Shown here piece by piece: positions 20,522-29,427 of a stretch of 64,000 nt of DNA; within the stretch, counting starts at the first letter, position 1, and each line of letters begins with the position of its first letter. Source of the stretch: Pachysolen tannophilus NRRL Y-2460. Taxonomy: Eukaryota > Ascomycota > Pichiomycetes > Alaninales > Pachysolenaceae. The notes beneath the pieces are model-generated. The model had not been told where the DNA came from and did not search any database. It saw only the letters and a list, made by a program, of their open reading frames with translations. Location: positions 1,008,413 to 1,072,412 of the forward strand of contig KV454011.1 in NCBI GenBank assembly GCA_001661245.1. Direction: 5' to 3'. The position numbers and the translations under genes were made by a program.

Positions 20522-21262
20522 TTAATTTATTTTATTTTTTTCTCTTCCTGATAAAAATTCTTTACTTAATTCGACTGCTGTTTTCACTAATGACAGCTCT
20601 TGGTTGTCCAATAGTTCTTCTTTGATGAATTCTTGTGCTTTAGTGGTTCCATGGAACAAATTTATTGCGCCAACTAATGCCGAGGTGACTTTACTATAAA
20701 CTGCATTTTCACCATTTGTCCTTGGATCTTCATCCAACGGGCTTGCTTTTTTCCAAAATATAATTTGATTTATATTTTTTGATTTGATAAATTTCAGTAA
20801 ACATTCTTCATGGATGATAAATTTTGAAACTAATGAACCTAAACAATCAAAATTTAAATTATTTATAGCAAATTTTGAATTTGTTGGAGATGAAATACTA
20901 TAAAAAGAAGTATAATACTTTAATAATTGGAAACCTATAACTGATAATTTCTCATTATAAGGTTTTGAACCATGTGCAAAAGATTTATGTGTAATTACTT
21001 GTAATAATAAATCATCTGGAATTAAAAATTTACCATTTTCAACTTTAGTTAAATAATTTTTAATATATTTTAAATTATCCTCCGTCACACCATATCTATG
21101 ATTCTTCACTGTTAAATACTCTTCCGGATCACGAATAGCACCTCTAAGTCTTTCCCCTCTTACAAGCGCTATTGATCTTGATTGAGTAAAAGGTGTTATA
21201 AGTCTGAACTGATTATTTCTTATTGTTTTCAATGATCGTTGTAAACTCATATTCATACTCAT
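20522..21262 (-). CDS. MRPL15: Mitochondrial large-subunit ribosomal protein mL57 (Mrpl15)
   Basis: A 246-residue RNase III-fold protein with an N-terminal presequence rich in Arg, Ser and Asn. The RNase III-like part shows LLLQVITHKSFAHGSKPYNEKL, where the usual catalytic acidic signature is not conserved, as in Mrpl15. A later helix block VYSKVTSALVGAINLFHG follows. In yeast mitoribosomes this protein is a structural subunit without nuclease activity. The length is close to that of the S. cerevisiae protein. Three ATGs lie within the first five codons (MSMNMS), so the exact start is open. The upstream region carries the motif TTGCACACACGACC, which is also found in the RPL37 promoter. Confidence 0.82.
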   Translation of the reverse strand: MSMNMSLQRSLKTIRNNQFRLITPFTQSRSIALVRGERLRGAIRDPEEYLTVKNHRYGVTEDNLKYIKNYLTKVENGKFLIPDDLLLQVITHKSFAHGSKPYNEKLSVIGFQLLKYYTSFYSISSPTNSKFAINNLNFDCLGSLVSKFIIHEECLLKFIKSKNINQIIFWKKASPLDEDPRTNGENAVYSKVTSALVGAINLFHGTTKAQEFIKEELLDNQELSLVKTAVELSKEFLSGREKNKIN

Positions 21263-21429
21263 ACTCCAACTCCAACTATTCTATTTTATTTTATTTTATT
21301 TTTTTTTTTTTCTGGGTCTTTGTTTTGAAAATTTTTTTTTCTTTTCTCTTCTATACCTATATACTGTAATGTGAATTTTATTATCAGTCAATACGGTATT
21401 TCCAACTTTTTACTTCTTTTTTTTTTTTT

Positions 21430-21474
21430 CACTTTTTTCACTTTTTTCACTTTTTTCACTTTTTTCACTTGTTG
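21430..21474 (+). repeat. (CACTTTTTT)5 minisatellite
   Basis: CAC recurs every 9 bases at 21430, 21439, 21448, 21457 and 21466, separated by T runs (the fifth unit is imperfect). It lies about 170 bases upstream of MRPL15. On the minus strand it reads as repeated GTGAAAAAA. Confidence 0.85.
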
Positions 21475-21560
21475 AAATTTTTTTCATTTATTCATCAAAG
21501 GGAAAGAAAATGTCACATGATCAAAGTAAATGTGAAAAAAAGTGTTTAAATTCGTGTGAC

Positions 21561-21574
21561 TTGCACACACGACC
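21561..21574 (+). promoter_or_regulatory. Shared promoter motif TTGCACACACGACC
   Basis: It differs by one base from TTGCGCACACGACC at 60095-60108 in the RPL37/TOS4 promoter. It lies about 300 bases upstream of MRPL15. The binding factor is unknown to me. Both dominant neighbours encode ribosomal proteins, one mitochondrial and one cytosolic. Confidence 0.5.
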
Positions 21575-21890
21575 TAAGAAATAAGTCTATAAGTTTTAGA
21601 TAGATGAAGATACTACTATTTAATAATTTTGTGTGTGTGTGTTTTGAGAGATATAGAACAATTAATAGTTGATTGATCTTAATACTTTGAAAGAATTGAA
21701 AAATTACAATTAATTAATTTTCAAAGAACAGAAATTTCAAAGTAAAATTTTATTTTTGTGTAAAAATTGTATACCAACTGTTGAAAAAAGTAAAAACAGG
21801 AAAAGTAAAAAAAAAAAAGAATAAAAAGAAAAAGAAACATTTTTCCTTCAACTTTTCTTTTTTTACAAATCTATCTATCATATATATAGA

Positions 21891-22379
21891 TTATAATTCA
21901 CCTGAAGCATCAATGATAATTTTAGCCTTTGTAGAACCAGAGTTTGAACCTAAAGATTCAACAGCTTTAACAACATTTGAACCTTCAATAACTTCACCGA
22001 AAACAACGTGCTTACCATCTAACCAAGGACATGGAACTGTGGTAATGAAGAATTGAGAACCATTGGTGTTTGGACCAGCATTGGCCATAGATAATAAGAA
22101 TGGTCTATCATGCTTCTTGGTGAAATTTTCATCAGCAAATTTATCACCATAGATAGATTTACCACCAGTACCGTTACCACGGGTAAAGTCACCACCTTGT
22201 AACATAAAGTCTGGAATAACTCTATGGAATCCGGATTTAGCATAACCATAACCTTTTTCACCAGTTGCTAAAGCTCTGAAATTTTCAGCAGTCTTTGGTA
22301 CAATATCATTGTATAATTTGAAAACAACACGACCTAATGGCTTACCATCAGCTGAAATATCGAAAAAGACTTTTGACAT
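21891..22379 (-). CDS. CPR1: Cyclophilin A, peptidyl-prolyl cis-trans isomerase
   Basis: A 162-residue cytosolic and nuclear cyclophilin that catalyses proline isomerisation and is the target of cyclosporin A. It has no signal peptide or extension, which fits Cpr1. The active-site segments are present: [16 protein letters not shown] (catalytic Arg, Phe, Gln), [15 protein letters not shown] and [14 protein letters not shown] (Trp and His). The common PGLLSMAN reads PFLLSMAN, a form I believe also occurs in the Cpr6 group, so I do not regard it as damaging. No CTG codon is used, as expected for a highly expressed gene where CTG is avoided. Confidence 0.95.
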   Translation of the reverse strand: MSKVFFDISADGKPLGRVVFKLYNDIVPKTAENFRALATGEKGYGYAKSGFHRVIPDFMLQGGDFTRGNGTGGKSIYGDKFADENFTKKHDRPFLLSMANAGPNTNGSQFFITTVPCPWLDGKHVVFGEVIEGSNVVKAVESLGSNSGSTKAKIIIDASGEL

Positions 22380-22715
22380 TGTAAATTTAGTATAATCTAG
22401 TTAATTGATTAGTTTAATTGATTTAATTTAAAGAAATTGAATCAATTGAAATAGTAGTATTAAATAATTTTAATTATTTGCTGTCAAGATGTAGTGGCGA
22501 AATTGGAATATTTTTATAGCATTAAATTACTTTTGCTTGAGTTTGTGATTCTCGCAGTTTTTTTTTTTTTTTTTTTTCCCTCTTTCTGCTTTCTTTTCTT
22601 TTTTCATTTTTTTTTTTCCTTCGTTTTTTCCGCCAGCCCAGCGGCACGTCGCCGAGAAAAAGTGACAGCGGATTTTTGGGACTTTTTTTTTTTCTTTCTT
22701 TCTTTCTTTCTTTTT

Positions 22716-22721
22716 CACGTG
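22716..22721. promoter_or_regulatory. E-box CACGTG
   Basis: Canonical bHLH site (Cbf1/Pho4/Tye7 type) about 340 bases upstream of CPR1. Which factor uses it cannot be told from sequence. Confidence 0.4.
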
Positions 22722-22988
22722 CACATATTTTTATGGCATGTACTTACTTAATATTATTTTTTACTTAATGTACAATGATGACACTCACACCTGTTTTTTT
22801 TTTAAAAATAATTTAAGGTTTGGGTTTTAGCAGATTCTACAAGTTTAATAACCAATAACCAATAGCCAATGGAAACTGGGAAATGATGACAGTACAAGTT
22901 GTTTTATTTTTATTTTATTTTTTTTTGGCTGCAAACTAATCGAAATAGAATTAATCTACCGAGGATTTGGTACTAATATGGATATGTA

Positions 22989-23031
<43 letters not shown>

Positions 23032-23035
23032 CATG

Positions 23036-23070
23036 GTGTAGTGTAGTGTAGTGTAATGTAATGTAGTGCA
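23036..23070 (+). repeat. Degenerate GTGTA / ATGTA pentamer repeat
   Basis: About six consecutive five-base units GTGTA or ATGTA follow a (TA)n tract and end in GTGCACTGG. A simple microsatellite. Confidence 0.7.
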
Positions 23071-23122
23071 CTGGAAGATAAAATGTCAATTTTGGGAAGG
23101 GGTCTTATTAATACAAAAATAC

Positions 23123-23180
23123 AAATTAATATTATTTAATTATTAATTAATTATTCATTAATATTAAATAATATTAATTT
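23123..23180. repeat. 18-base perfect inverted repeat, 22-base loop
   Basis: The left arm at 23123-23140 pairs fully with the right arm at 23163-23180. Arms are A/T only, so a hairpin or cruciform is possible. It lies in the 3' region of the first Ap4A phosphorylase gene and could serve as a 3'-end structure on either strand. Confidence 0.7.
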
Positions 23181-23503
23181 TATAATTGCCAAACAAGTAA
23201 TAGGAGTATGATAATGATCCAGTAATTTCTAAATTGAGATTCAGTATTGGATTTTTATCATACTATAATCAACTAAATGATTGATTGATTGATTTTTTTT
23301 TTTTGTTCTTTCTTTTTCTTGATTATTTTTACCGGCATAGAATAATACCAAAAAGTTTTTATTTTTTTTTAAAACTATAAAAACCATGTAAGGGCGCATA
23401 ATACTAAGACTATGTATTTGATAGCAGTATAACGTGGTTGACATTTTAATTTTTAAAAAATTTATTACCTTGTATACTACATACACATCATTTGAGATTC
23501 TAG

Positions 23504-24556
23504 TTAATAATCATATTCATCTTCTTTCCCAAAATCTAGTTGGATTGGGAAACCACAAGTTTTCAAGATTTCATCCACACCATCTTTTAAAACCAAATCT
23601 TTTGTCTCTTGATTCTTGGCTAATAATAAGCCTAAATAACCAACAGCATTTACACCTAATGTTTCCTTATAATGTGATTTTTGTCTTGGTACAATCATCA
23701 TCCAATTTTCATTCATTAAAAAATTATAAGAAATTGGTAAATCATCTTTATAATCATCATTAGTTTCAGCATTAATTTTTTTGAAAAAATTTAAAATTTT
23801 TTTAAATAATTCAATAAATGAAAATGATAATAATTCTTGTTTTTCTTGTTCTGATTCAAATTTTTTAGGTAATGGTAATATAAAATGTTTAAAACTTAAA
23901 TCTGACTTAAATAATGGATCTGTATCAGGATATCTTGCATCTGGTATGAAAAATTCTTTCCCTTCAACAACATAATCAGGGAAAGGTTTAGATTCTTTAA
24001 GTGGATATTTCATAAATTGAACATGTTTATGTTGTTGTGAAAATCCACTTGCTGGTCCATTATTGAAAAATGCAAATATTCCTCCTTCATTTTCTTTATC
24101 ATTTTTTCTACCATTAACATTTTGTAAAATGTTGAAAATACAAGTCAATTCTGAAGGACTTAATAAAGTATCTTGTTTAACAAAATTTTTTGTTACTAAT
24201 AAAAAATGATTTTCAGATACTGGGAATTTATTTAATAATATTTTATAATTTGAAAATAAATCATCAACAACAACCAATTCTTTATCAGGATTTAAAAATG
24301 GATCAAATTTTTGTACATTCTCCAATTTATCAATTTTTTGAGATTGTTTCTCAGTATCTTCTTCTTTTTTCACAAGTGAATTAATAATTTTTAATTCGCA
24401 TGTTAAATTACCTTTATCGATTATTATGGTATCATTAGCTTTCGTATATATCACTTTACCTGCCTCAGTAGCTTCAATAAAATTTTTTCTAATCAATGAT
24501 TGCAAGTCCAAGTTCAATAACTCTTCATGAGTCTTTACAGTTACAATGTCCGACAT
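23504..24556 (-). CDS. APA2: Diadenosine tetraphosphate (Ap4A) phosphorylase, copy 1
   Basis: 350 residues from ATG 24556 (MSDIVTVKTHEELLNL). This enzyme splits Ap4A with phosphate into ADP and ATP and belongs to the HIT-like/GalT superfamily. The nucleotidyl-transfer His triad is seen as SGFSQQHKHVQFM. The fold-typical block NHFLLVTKNFVKQDTLLS precedes it, and FKHFILPLPKKF and YNFLMNENWMMIVPR follow. The upstream frame stays open to another ATG (24673) and would add a hydrophobic stretch, MKVESLFPLLFPILSLFFF, that looks like a signal peptide. I consider it 5' leader, since the family is cytosolic. A diverged paralogue lies directly upstream in the same direction, so a tandem duplication is likely. 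APA1 and APA2 cannot be told apart here. Confidence 0.88.
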   Translation of the reverse strand: MSDIVTVKTHEELLNLDLQSLIRKNFIEATEAGKVIYTKANDTIIIDKGNLTCELKIINSLVKKEEDTEKQSQKIDKLENVQKFDPFLNPDKELVVVDDLFSNYKILLNKFPVSENHFLLVTKNFVKQDTLLSPSELTCIFNILQNVNGRKNDKENEGGIFAFFNNGPASGFSQQHKHVQFMKYPLKESKPFPDYVVEGKEFFIPDARYPDTDPLFKSDLSFKHFILPLPKKFESEQEKQELLSFSFIELFKKILNFFKKINAETNDDYKDDLPISYNFLMNENWMMIVPRQKSHYKETLGVNAVGYLGLLLAKNQETKDLVLKDGVDEILKTCGFPIQLDFGKEDEYDY

Positions 24557-24806
24557 TACCCAATTTGAATTATAATTATAATTATAATTGCGATTGCAAT
24601 TGCACTTGATTGATTCAAAAAAAAAAAGTGATAAAATGGGAAATAATAATGGAAACAAACTTTCTACTTTCATTTTTATACAGGTTAAAAAAAATATTAA
24701 ATTAACGCCCTTTTTTGGTAAAACTTTATAGAACTTTTTATTTTATAAAATGAATATATATATATAAATATATATATATATTAATAAATAATTTTAAATC
24801 TCATTA

Positions 24807-25853
24807 TTATAGTTTATAATAATCAATTTTATCATTGGGGAATCCTACTTTACTTAAGTAAGTTTCAAAACCTATTTTTAAAATTTTTTGTTTAACTTCT
24901 TCGTTTCTAGCACTGAATAAACCTAAAAATTGTAAACTATTTGCCCAACAATCATTGAAATTAGTTGCTATTCTTGGTATTATAACCATATATTCTTCAG
25001 TCATAATATAGTTATAAGAAATATTTGGATTTAATTCCAACTGTTTTGTTAATAATTCATCTTCATCTTTAGCAATTTTTTTAGCTTTAAAAAAATTTAA
25101 AGTAGAAATTAATAATTTATTATAAATTTCTAATAATATTTTGCTTGTTATTTTAATTTTTAATTTAGGTAATGGTAATATAAAATGTTTAAATGCAACA
25201 TCATGGAAAGTTAAAGGAACCATATCGGTATTATAATCACTACTAGCATCAATGAAATCATCAAAAAATGTCCTAAATTGAACTAATTTCTCATCATTAT
25301 CATCATCTTTATAATAAGGTAAACTTAAAAATTGAATATGTTTATGTATTTGAGAATATCCACTTTGTAAACCACTATTGAAAAAACTGAAAAATCGATC
25401 ATTTGAACTCTTATTTAAATTGTTTAAAATTGTAAACATTGTGAAAAGTTCATCTATAGATAACAACGTATCTTGCTTAATAAAATCTCTTGTTACCATT
25501 AAAAAATGGTCTCTAATATTTGGATACTTATTTAATAAGATCTTATGAGTAGATAATAAATTTTCAACAACCGTTAATAACGGATCATTTTTAGAAAAAG
25601 GATTCTTCAGCTTATTAGCCTCTTCATCATCAGACTTTCTATTCACAGGCCTAACCGCTAATGCATTAATAATTTTAAAATAATAAACAAGTCTTTGTTT
25701 CTTATAAATTTCAATATCCGAATCTTTATCTTCAACAAACACTAAATCATTTGATTTGATGGCATTGACAAAAACTTTCTCCACAAGATCTAGTAACGGG
25801 AATTGTTGCAATTCTTCAATAGTAAGTATAGATACTGCACTATGGTCTTCCAT
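24807..25853 (-). CDS. APA1: Ap4A phosphorylase paralogue, copy 2
   Basis: 348 residues from ATG 25853 (MEDHSAVSILTIEELQ). It aligns with the neighbouring copy across its length: DHFLMVTRDFIKQDTLLS, SGYSQIHKHIQFLSLP with the HxHxQ catalytic His, FKHFILPLPKLKI and YNYIMTEEYMVIIPR. The two copies are clearly diverged, so the duplication is not recent. Both retain the catalytic His, so both may be active. The open frame extends upstream to 26045 through (TA)n- and CT-rich sequence, which I read as leader and promoter. It is divergent from CAB1 and the 250 bases to copy 1 are AT-rich. Confidence 0.85.
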   Translation of the reverse strand: MEDHSAVSILTIEELQQFPLLDLVEKVFVNAIKSNDLVFVEDKDSDIEIYKKQRLVYYFKIINALAVRPVNRKSDDEEANKLKNPFSKNDPLLTVVENLLSTHKILLNKYPNIRDHFLMVTRDFIKQDTLLSIDELFTMFTILNNLNKSSNDRFFSFFNSGLQSGYSQIHKHIQFLSLPYYKDDDNDEKLVQFRTFFDDFIDASSDYNTDMVPLTFHDVAFKHFILPLPKLKIKITSKILLEIYNKLLISTLNFFKAKKIAKDEDELLTKQLELNPNISYNYIMTEEYMVIIPRIATNFNDCWANSLQFLGLFSARNEEVKQKILKIGFETYLSKVGFPNDKIDYYKL

Positions 25854-26588
25854 AGTCTCCACAAAAAACCTTTCTTCCTTCCTATATATAATAGTATAAT
25901 AATATAAATAAATAAATAAATAAGTATACATATATATATATAGAGAAAGAGAGAGAAAGAAGAAAAAAAGAGAAGGGTGCATGGGTTGTGGGGACAATGC
26001 GCACACATCTGCGTACACCGTGAATATACAAAGTGATGTACGCAATGTGCATTATAAGCGATGCATAGTTATACTTAAAGCGCACACAAGTAGTGGTACG
26101 CACTTCTAGTACGCACTTGTTTAAAATTTTTTTGTTTTTTTTTAAACCGAATATTTTGTTTTTTTTTACTTTACATTTTTAAAAAGCGTCGTTTATAACG
26201 AAGAAAAACAAAAGATTCAGCGGAATAACAATTAATATTTAAGAGATTAATAGTAATAGTTAAAAAAACCCTTTTTTATGGGCAAAATCAATAAGCGTTC
26301 TTTCGAAGACTAAAATATATTTTTATTTTAATTATTGTTTAGTCATATATATATATATATATATATATTTTTATTTATTTATTTAATTGTTGAAAGATAA
26401 TAATAATATATTGAAAGAGGGCATAGGGCTTACTAAGCTTGATTTTTATTCGTTCTTTTTTTTTTTTTTTCTTTCTTTTGTTTTTGCTTTTGGTCTGTCT
26501 CCCTACAAGACCAACAAAGAAAAGAACTTAAAAGAAAAGAACTGAAAAAAGGTGGTATCTGTACATAATAATAATAAAAACATAACAA
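25854..26588. other. Divergent promoter Ap4A phosphorylase copy 2 / CAB1
   Basis: 735 bases. The centre (about 25990-26115) is richer in G+C. It has several GCGCACAC/TACGCAC words: TGCGCACACATC near 25998, AGCGCACACAAG near 26080, and two direct copies of GTACGCACTT near 26096 and 26109. (TA)n tracts lie at about 25928-25941 and 26345-26368. No gene is seen. Confidence 0.5.
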
Positions 26589-27896
26589 ATGTCAGCATTG
26601 CCTTTAGTGGATAGAAACGATAATGCCATATCGCCTTCTTCGAGGTCATCTTCAGGAGGATCTCAAGAAAGTATTTATTCAAATTTCCATTGTCCGAATT
26701 CGATATCTTTAAATGTTACAAATGCTCATATAGTGAGTAATTATGATGGGATAGCTCAAGAATCGATTCCAGAAACAAAAGATATAGCATTACCTAATAA
26801 TTTGACAAGTATTAATCATGTTGCTATTGATATTGGTGGATCATTGGCTAAATTAATTTATTTTGCTAAAAATGATAATAAGATTGGAGGGAAAATGAAT
26901 TTTGTTAGAGTAGAAACTGATAAAATTGATGATTTTATAAAATTAATTAAATTAGTTTTTAAAAATCTTTATAATTATAATCCTGATCAAAGAGATAAAG
27001 ATGAAATTAATAAAGATATTTGTATAATGGCCACTGGAGGTGGACTGTTTAAATTTTATGATAAATTATTTAAAGAATTAAAATGTAATATAGTTAAAGA
27101 AGATGAAATGCAATGTCTTATTATAGGATTGGATTTTTTCATAACTGAGATACCAAATGAAATTTTTACTTTAAATAATGAAGATCCTTCTGTATATATT
27201 AATGAAGATGTTGCATTTACTAAAGAAGATTCAATATATCCTTATCTCTTGGTTAATATTGGTAGTGGAGTTTCTATGATTAAAGTAACAGGTCCAAATA
27301 ATTTTGTTAGAGTTGGTGGTTCATCATTAGGTGGAGGAACATTATGGGGGTTATTATCTGTATTAACAACAGCTCGTGATTTTGATGAAATGTTGGAAAT
27401 GGCATTAAAAGGAGATAATGAAAATGTCGATTTATTGGTTGGTGATATTTATGGTAAAGGTTATAATAAAATTGGATTGAAATCTAATCATATTGCTTCC
27501 TCTTTTGGTAAACTGTTTAAAAAAATTCAAGATGAAAATATAGATGAAAATGAAGATGAGAATGGTAATGATATAGATGATAAAGATGCAGAAAGGTTAA
27601 GAAGAATTAAAAAATTTAAAGAATCCGATATTTCTAGATCATTATTATATGCAATTTCTAATAATATTGGTCAAATTTCATATTTACAAGCTCAACGTTA
27701 TAATTTGAAAAAAATTTATTTTGCTGGTAGTTATATAAGAGGACATCCACAAACAATACATACATTGAGTTATGCTATTAATTTCTGGTCTAATGGTAAA
27801 CAAAAAGCATATTTTTTGAAACATGAAAGCTATTTAGGAAGTATGGGAGCATTTTTGAAAAAACCTAAAAATGATGTATTTGAAGAACCTACTTGA
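26589..27896 (+). CDS. CAB1: Pantothenate kinase (type II)
   Basis: 435 residues. It phosphorylates pantothenate in the first committed step of coenzyme A synthesis and acts in the cytosol. The actin-like ASKHA fold motifs are present: phosphate-1 VAIDIGGSLAKLIYF (about 80), the GGG-x-FKF loop, NIGSGVSMIKV, GGSSLGGGTLWGLLS, SNNIGQISYLQA and the C-terminal FAGSYIRGHPQT with HESYLGSMGAFL. An N-terminal Ser/Asn-rich extension of about 70 residues precedes the catalytic core. The GGG loop codon is CTG (27045-27047) where eukaryotic pantothenate kinases have Ala (GGGAFKF or GGGAYKF). This is one of the best local arguments for CUG as alanine. A second CTG at 27513-27515 lies in SSFGK-CTG-FKK. The gene is followed by (TA)n and an N gap. 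Confidence 0.93.
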   Translation: MSALPLVDRNDNAISPSSRSSSGGSQESIYSNFHCPNSISLNVTNAHIVSNYDGIAQESIPETKDIALPNNLTSINHVAIDIGGSLAKLIYFAKNDNKIGGKMNFVRVETDKIDDFIKLIKLVFKNLYNYNPDQRDKDEINKDICIMATGGGLFKFYDKLFKELKCNIVKEDEMQCLIIGLDFFITEIPNEIFTLNNEDPSVYINEDVAFTKEDSIYPYLLVNIGSGVSMIKVTGPNNFVRVGGSSLGGGTLWGLLSVLTTARDFDEMLEMALKGDNENVDLLVGDIYGKGYNKIGLKSNHIASSFGKLFKKIQDENIDENEDENGNDIDDKDAERLRRIKKFKESDISRSLLYAISNNIGQISYLQAQRYNLKKIYFAGSYIRGHPQTIHTLSYAINFWSNGKQKAYFLKHESYLGSMGAFLKKPKNDVFEEPT

Positions 27897-27917
27897 ATCA
27901 AAAAAAAAAATAAAATA

Positions 27918-27965
<48 letters not shown>

Positions 27966-28253
27966 NNNNNNNNNNNNNNNNNNNNNNNNNNNNNNNNNNN
28001 NNNNNNNNNNNNNNNNNNNNNNNNNNNNNNNNNNNNNNNNNNNNNNNNNNNNNNNNNNNNNNNNNNNNNNNNNNNNNNNNNNNNNNNNNNNNNNNNNNNN
28101 NNNNNNNNNNNNNNNNNNNNNNNNNNNNNNNNNNNNNNNNNNNNNNNNNNNNNNNNNNNNNNNNNNNNNNNNNNNNNNNNNNNNNNNNNNNNNNNNNNNN
28201 NNNNNNNNNNNNNNNNNNNNNNNNNNNNNNNNNNNNNNNNNNNNTAAAAAATA

Positions 28254-28302
<49 letters not shown>

Positions 28303-28378
28303 GCTTAATTTTTAATTTGGAAAAAAAAAATACTTTTCTCGTAGCTCGTAGATTATTAACTGAACTTCTTGGTCAATT
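27897..28378. other. CAB1 3' region with (TA)n flanking a gap
   Basis: About 480 bases between two convergent genes. (TA)n runs lie on both sides of the gap (about 27918-27965 and 28257-28300). The missing part is therefore probably more of the same repeat, which is why assembly failed. Confidence 0.7.
27966..28244. other. Assembly gap (279 N)
   Basis: Run of N within a (TA)n tract. Confidence 0.99.
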
Positions 28379-29101
28379 TCATACTTGATATTTTGTAAAC
28401 AATTTTTCAATCTTTAATTCATCCTCTTCTTCTAAAAAGATACTACCATTACCAATCATTCTATATATATTATACAAATTCACTAACCAACTAAGTTGAT
28501 CAATCTCTAACAATTCCATAATTTCAATAATACATAAACCAGAATTGATCAAAACATAGTTTTTAGCCTTTATGATCAAATTAACTATTTCTTCATTTAC
28601 TCTATCAAGCACGTTTAATTTCCGTTCCAATTTAAATAATCTCCAATATCTCCATATCGAAGACTTAATTGTTAAAATTAACCAAATTTTAGAAAGTTTT
28701 AAAACTAATCCATTCAAATAGTTTAATTTTTTATTAGAAATTTTTTTAACATTAATAAACCTTATTAAAAATAAAAAATTTTCAAGTATCGATATCACCA
28801 CTTCTAAAACTTCAATCAGCGTCGACTCTAAACGACTATAGTTCAGCACAAACCTACCAAAATTAGAACCAGGAGCAGCAACTGTAGGCCTTATCACTCT
28901 CTTCTCCCTATTATTATTTCCAGATATTAAATTGATATAAAAAACCGAATGAATCACTTTCTTCAAAGTCTTGGGCTGTAATTGTCTTCTCCTCCCATTC
29001 TTCGAACTTAACAAGTACTTCACTATATATAGAAACTTTACATTCAATCTATCATCTTCAGATTTCAAATTACCATTCTCACTCATAGCTCCACCACTCA
29101 T
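28379..29101 (-). CDS. Unidentified hydrophobic protein, possibly peroxisomal Pex11/Pex25-like
   Basis: 240 residues with a basic, disordered N-terminus. Several long amphipathic or hydrophobic helices follow (LESTLIEVLEVVISILENF, LSKIWLILTIKSSIWRYWRL, KAKNYVLINSGLCIIEIMEL). The pattern of helices separated by short basic turns, with W/R-rich segments and a length near 240, recalls the Pex11/Pex25/Pex27 peroxisome-proliferation family. There is no diagnostic motif I can quote, so this stays a guess. The frame is clean, well sized and has its own promoter, so it is very likely a real gene. It is convergent with CAB1 and divergent from the KRE28-like gene. Confidence 0.65.
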   Translation of the reverse strand: MSGGAMSENGNLKSEDDRLNVKFLYIVKYLLSSKNGRRRQLQPKTLKKVIHSVFYINLISGNNNREKRVIRPTVAAPGSNFGRFVLNYSRLESTLIEVLEVVISILENFLFLIRFINVKKISNKKLNYLNGLVLKLSKIWLILTIKSSIWRYWRLFKLERKLNVLDRVNEEIVNLIIKAKNYVLINSGLCIIEIMELLEIDQLSWLVNLYNIYRMIGNGSIFLEEEDELKIEKLFTKYQV

Positions 29102-29427
29102 CTAAATTATTATCACCAGCATCCTTATTCATTTAATCAAATCTTCAACTAATCAATCAATTACCTTCTTTTTTTGGCCCTTATCGCAACAAAAACTAAA
29201 AATGGGTAAAAACCCATGTCGTGTATTACCAAACCAAATTTCCCAAAACGGAGTTTACTAGGATTACAAAGTTGTGTTTACGTTTTTGACCTTTTCACTT
29301 TTCAACTTTTCTGTTTATCTCTTTAATTAATAAAAGGGAATAGAAGATTACAAGAGGTTTATCTTGTGGAAGGTTGAGAGACTTTGAGAGCAGGTAGTTT
29401 TTTTTGCTTTTTTTGCTTTATTGGATT
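29102..29427. other. Divergent promoter, hydrophobic unknown / KRE28-like
   Basis: 326 AT-rich bases with no listed box. The word AAACCCATGTCG near 29210 stands out slightly. Nothing else is seen. Confidence 0.4.

Larger units (their letters stand above)
21263..21890. other. MRPL15 promoter / CPR1 3' region
   Basis: 628 bases. It holds a five-unit CACTTTTTT repeat (21430-21474), the shared motif TTGCACACACGACC (21561-21574), the word GTCACATGATC near 21511 and poly-A runs next to the CPR1 stop. No gene is seen. Confidence 0.5.
22380..23503. other. CPR1 promoter / Ap4A phosphorylase 3' region
   Basis: 1124 bases. The part near CPR1 has a GC-rich patch (CCAGCCCAGCGGCACG, about 22633-22648), CT-rich microsatellites and an E-box CACGTG at 22716-22721. 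Further on are (TA)n at about 22984-23030, GTGTA repeats at 23036-23070 and an 18-base perfect inverted repeat at 23123-23180. No supported gene is seen; frames here are homopolymer translations. Confidence 0.5.

Noticed and set aside
21891-22379. Phe in place of Gly in the cyclophilin PGLLSMAN segment as a damaging change
   Set aside because: I believe [10 protein letters not shown] also occurs in other functional yeast cyclophilins; all catalytic residues are intact.
22494-22751. Frames of 65-85 codons on both strands near the CPR1 promoter
   Set aside because: Phe/Lys homopolymer products of CT-rich repeats.
24557-24673. N-terminal signal-peptide-like extension of Ap4A phosphorylase copy 1
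   Set aside because: Family members are cytosolic and begin at the MSDIV position. The extension ends in (Asn-Tyr)n from a repeat. Kept only as part of a finding.
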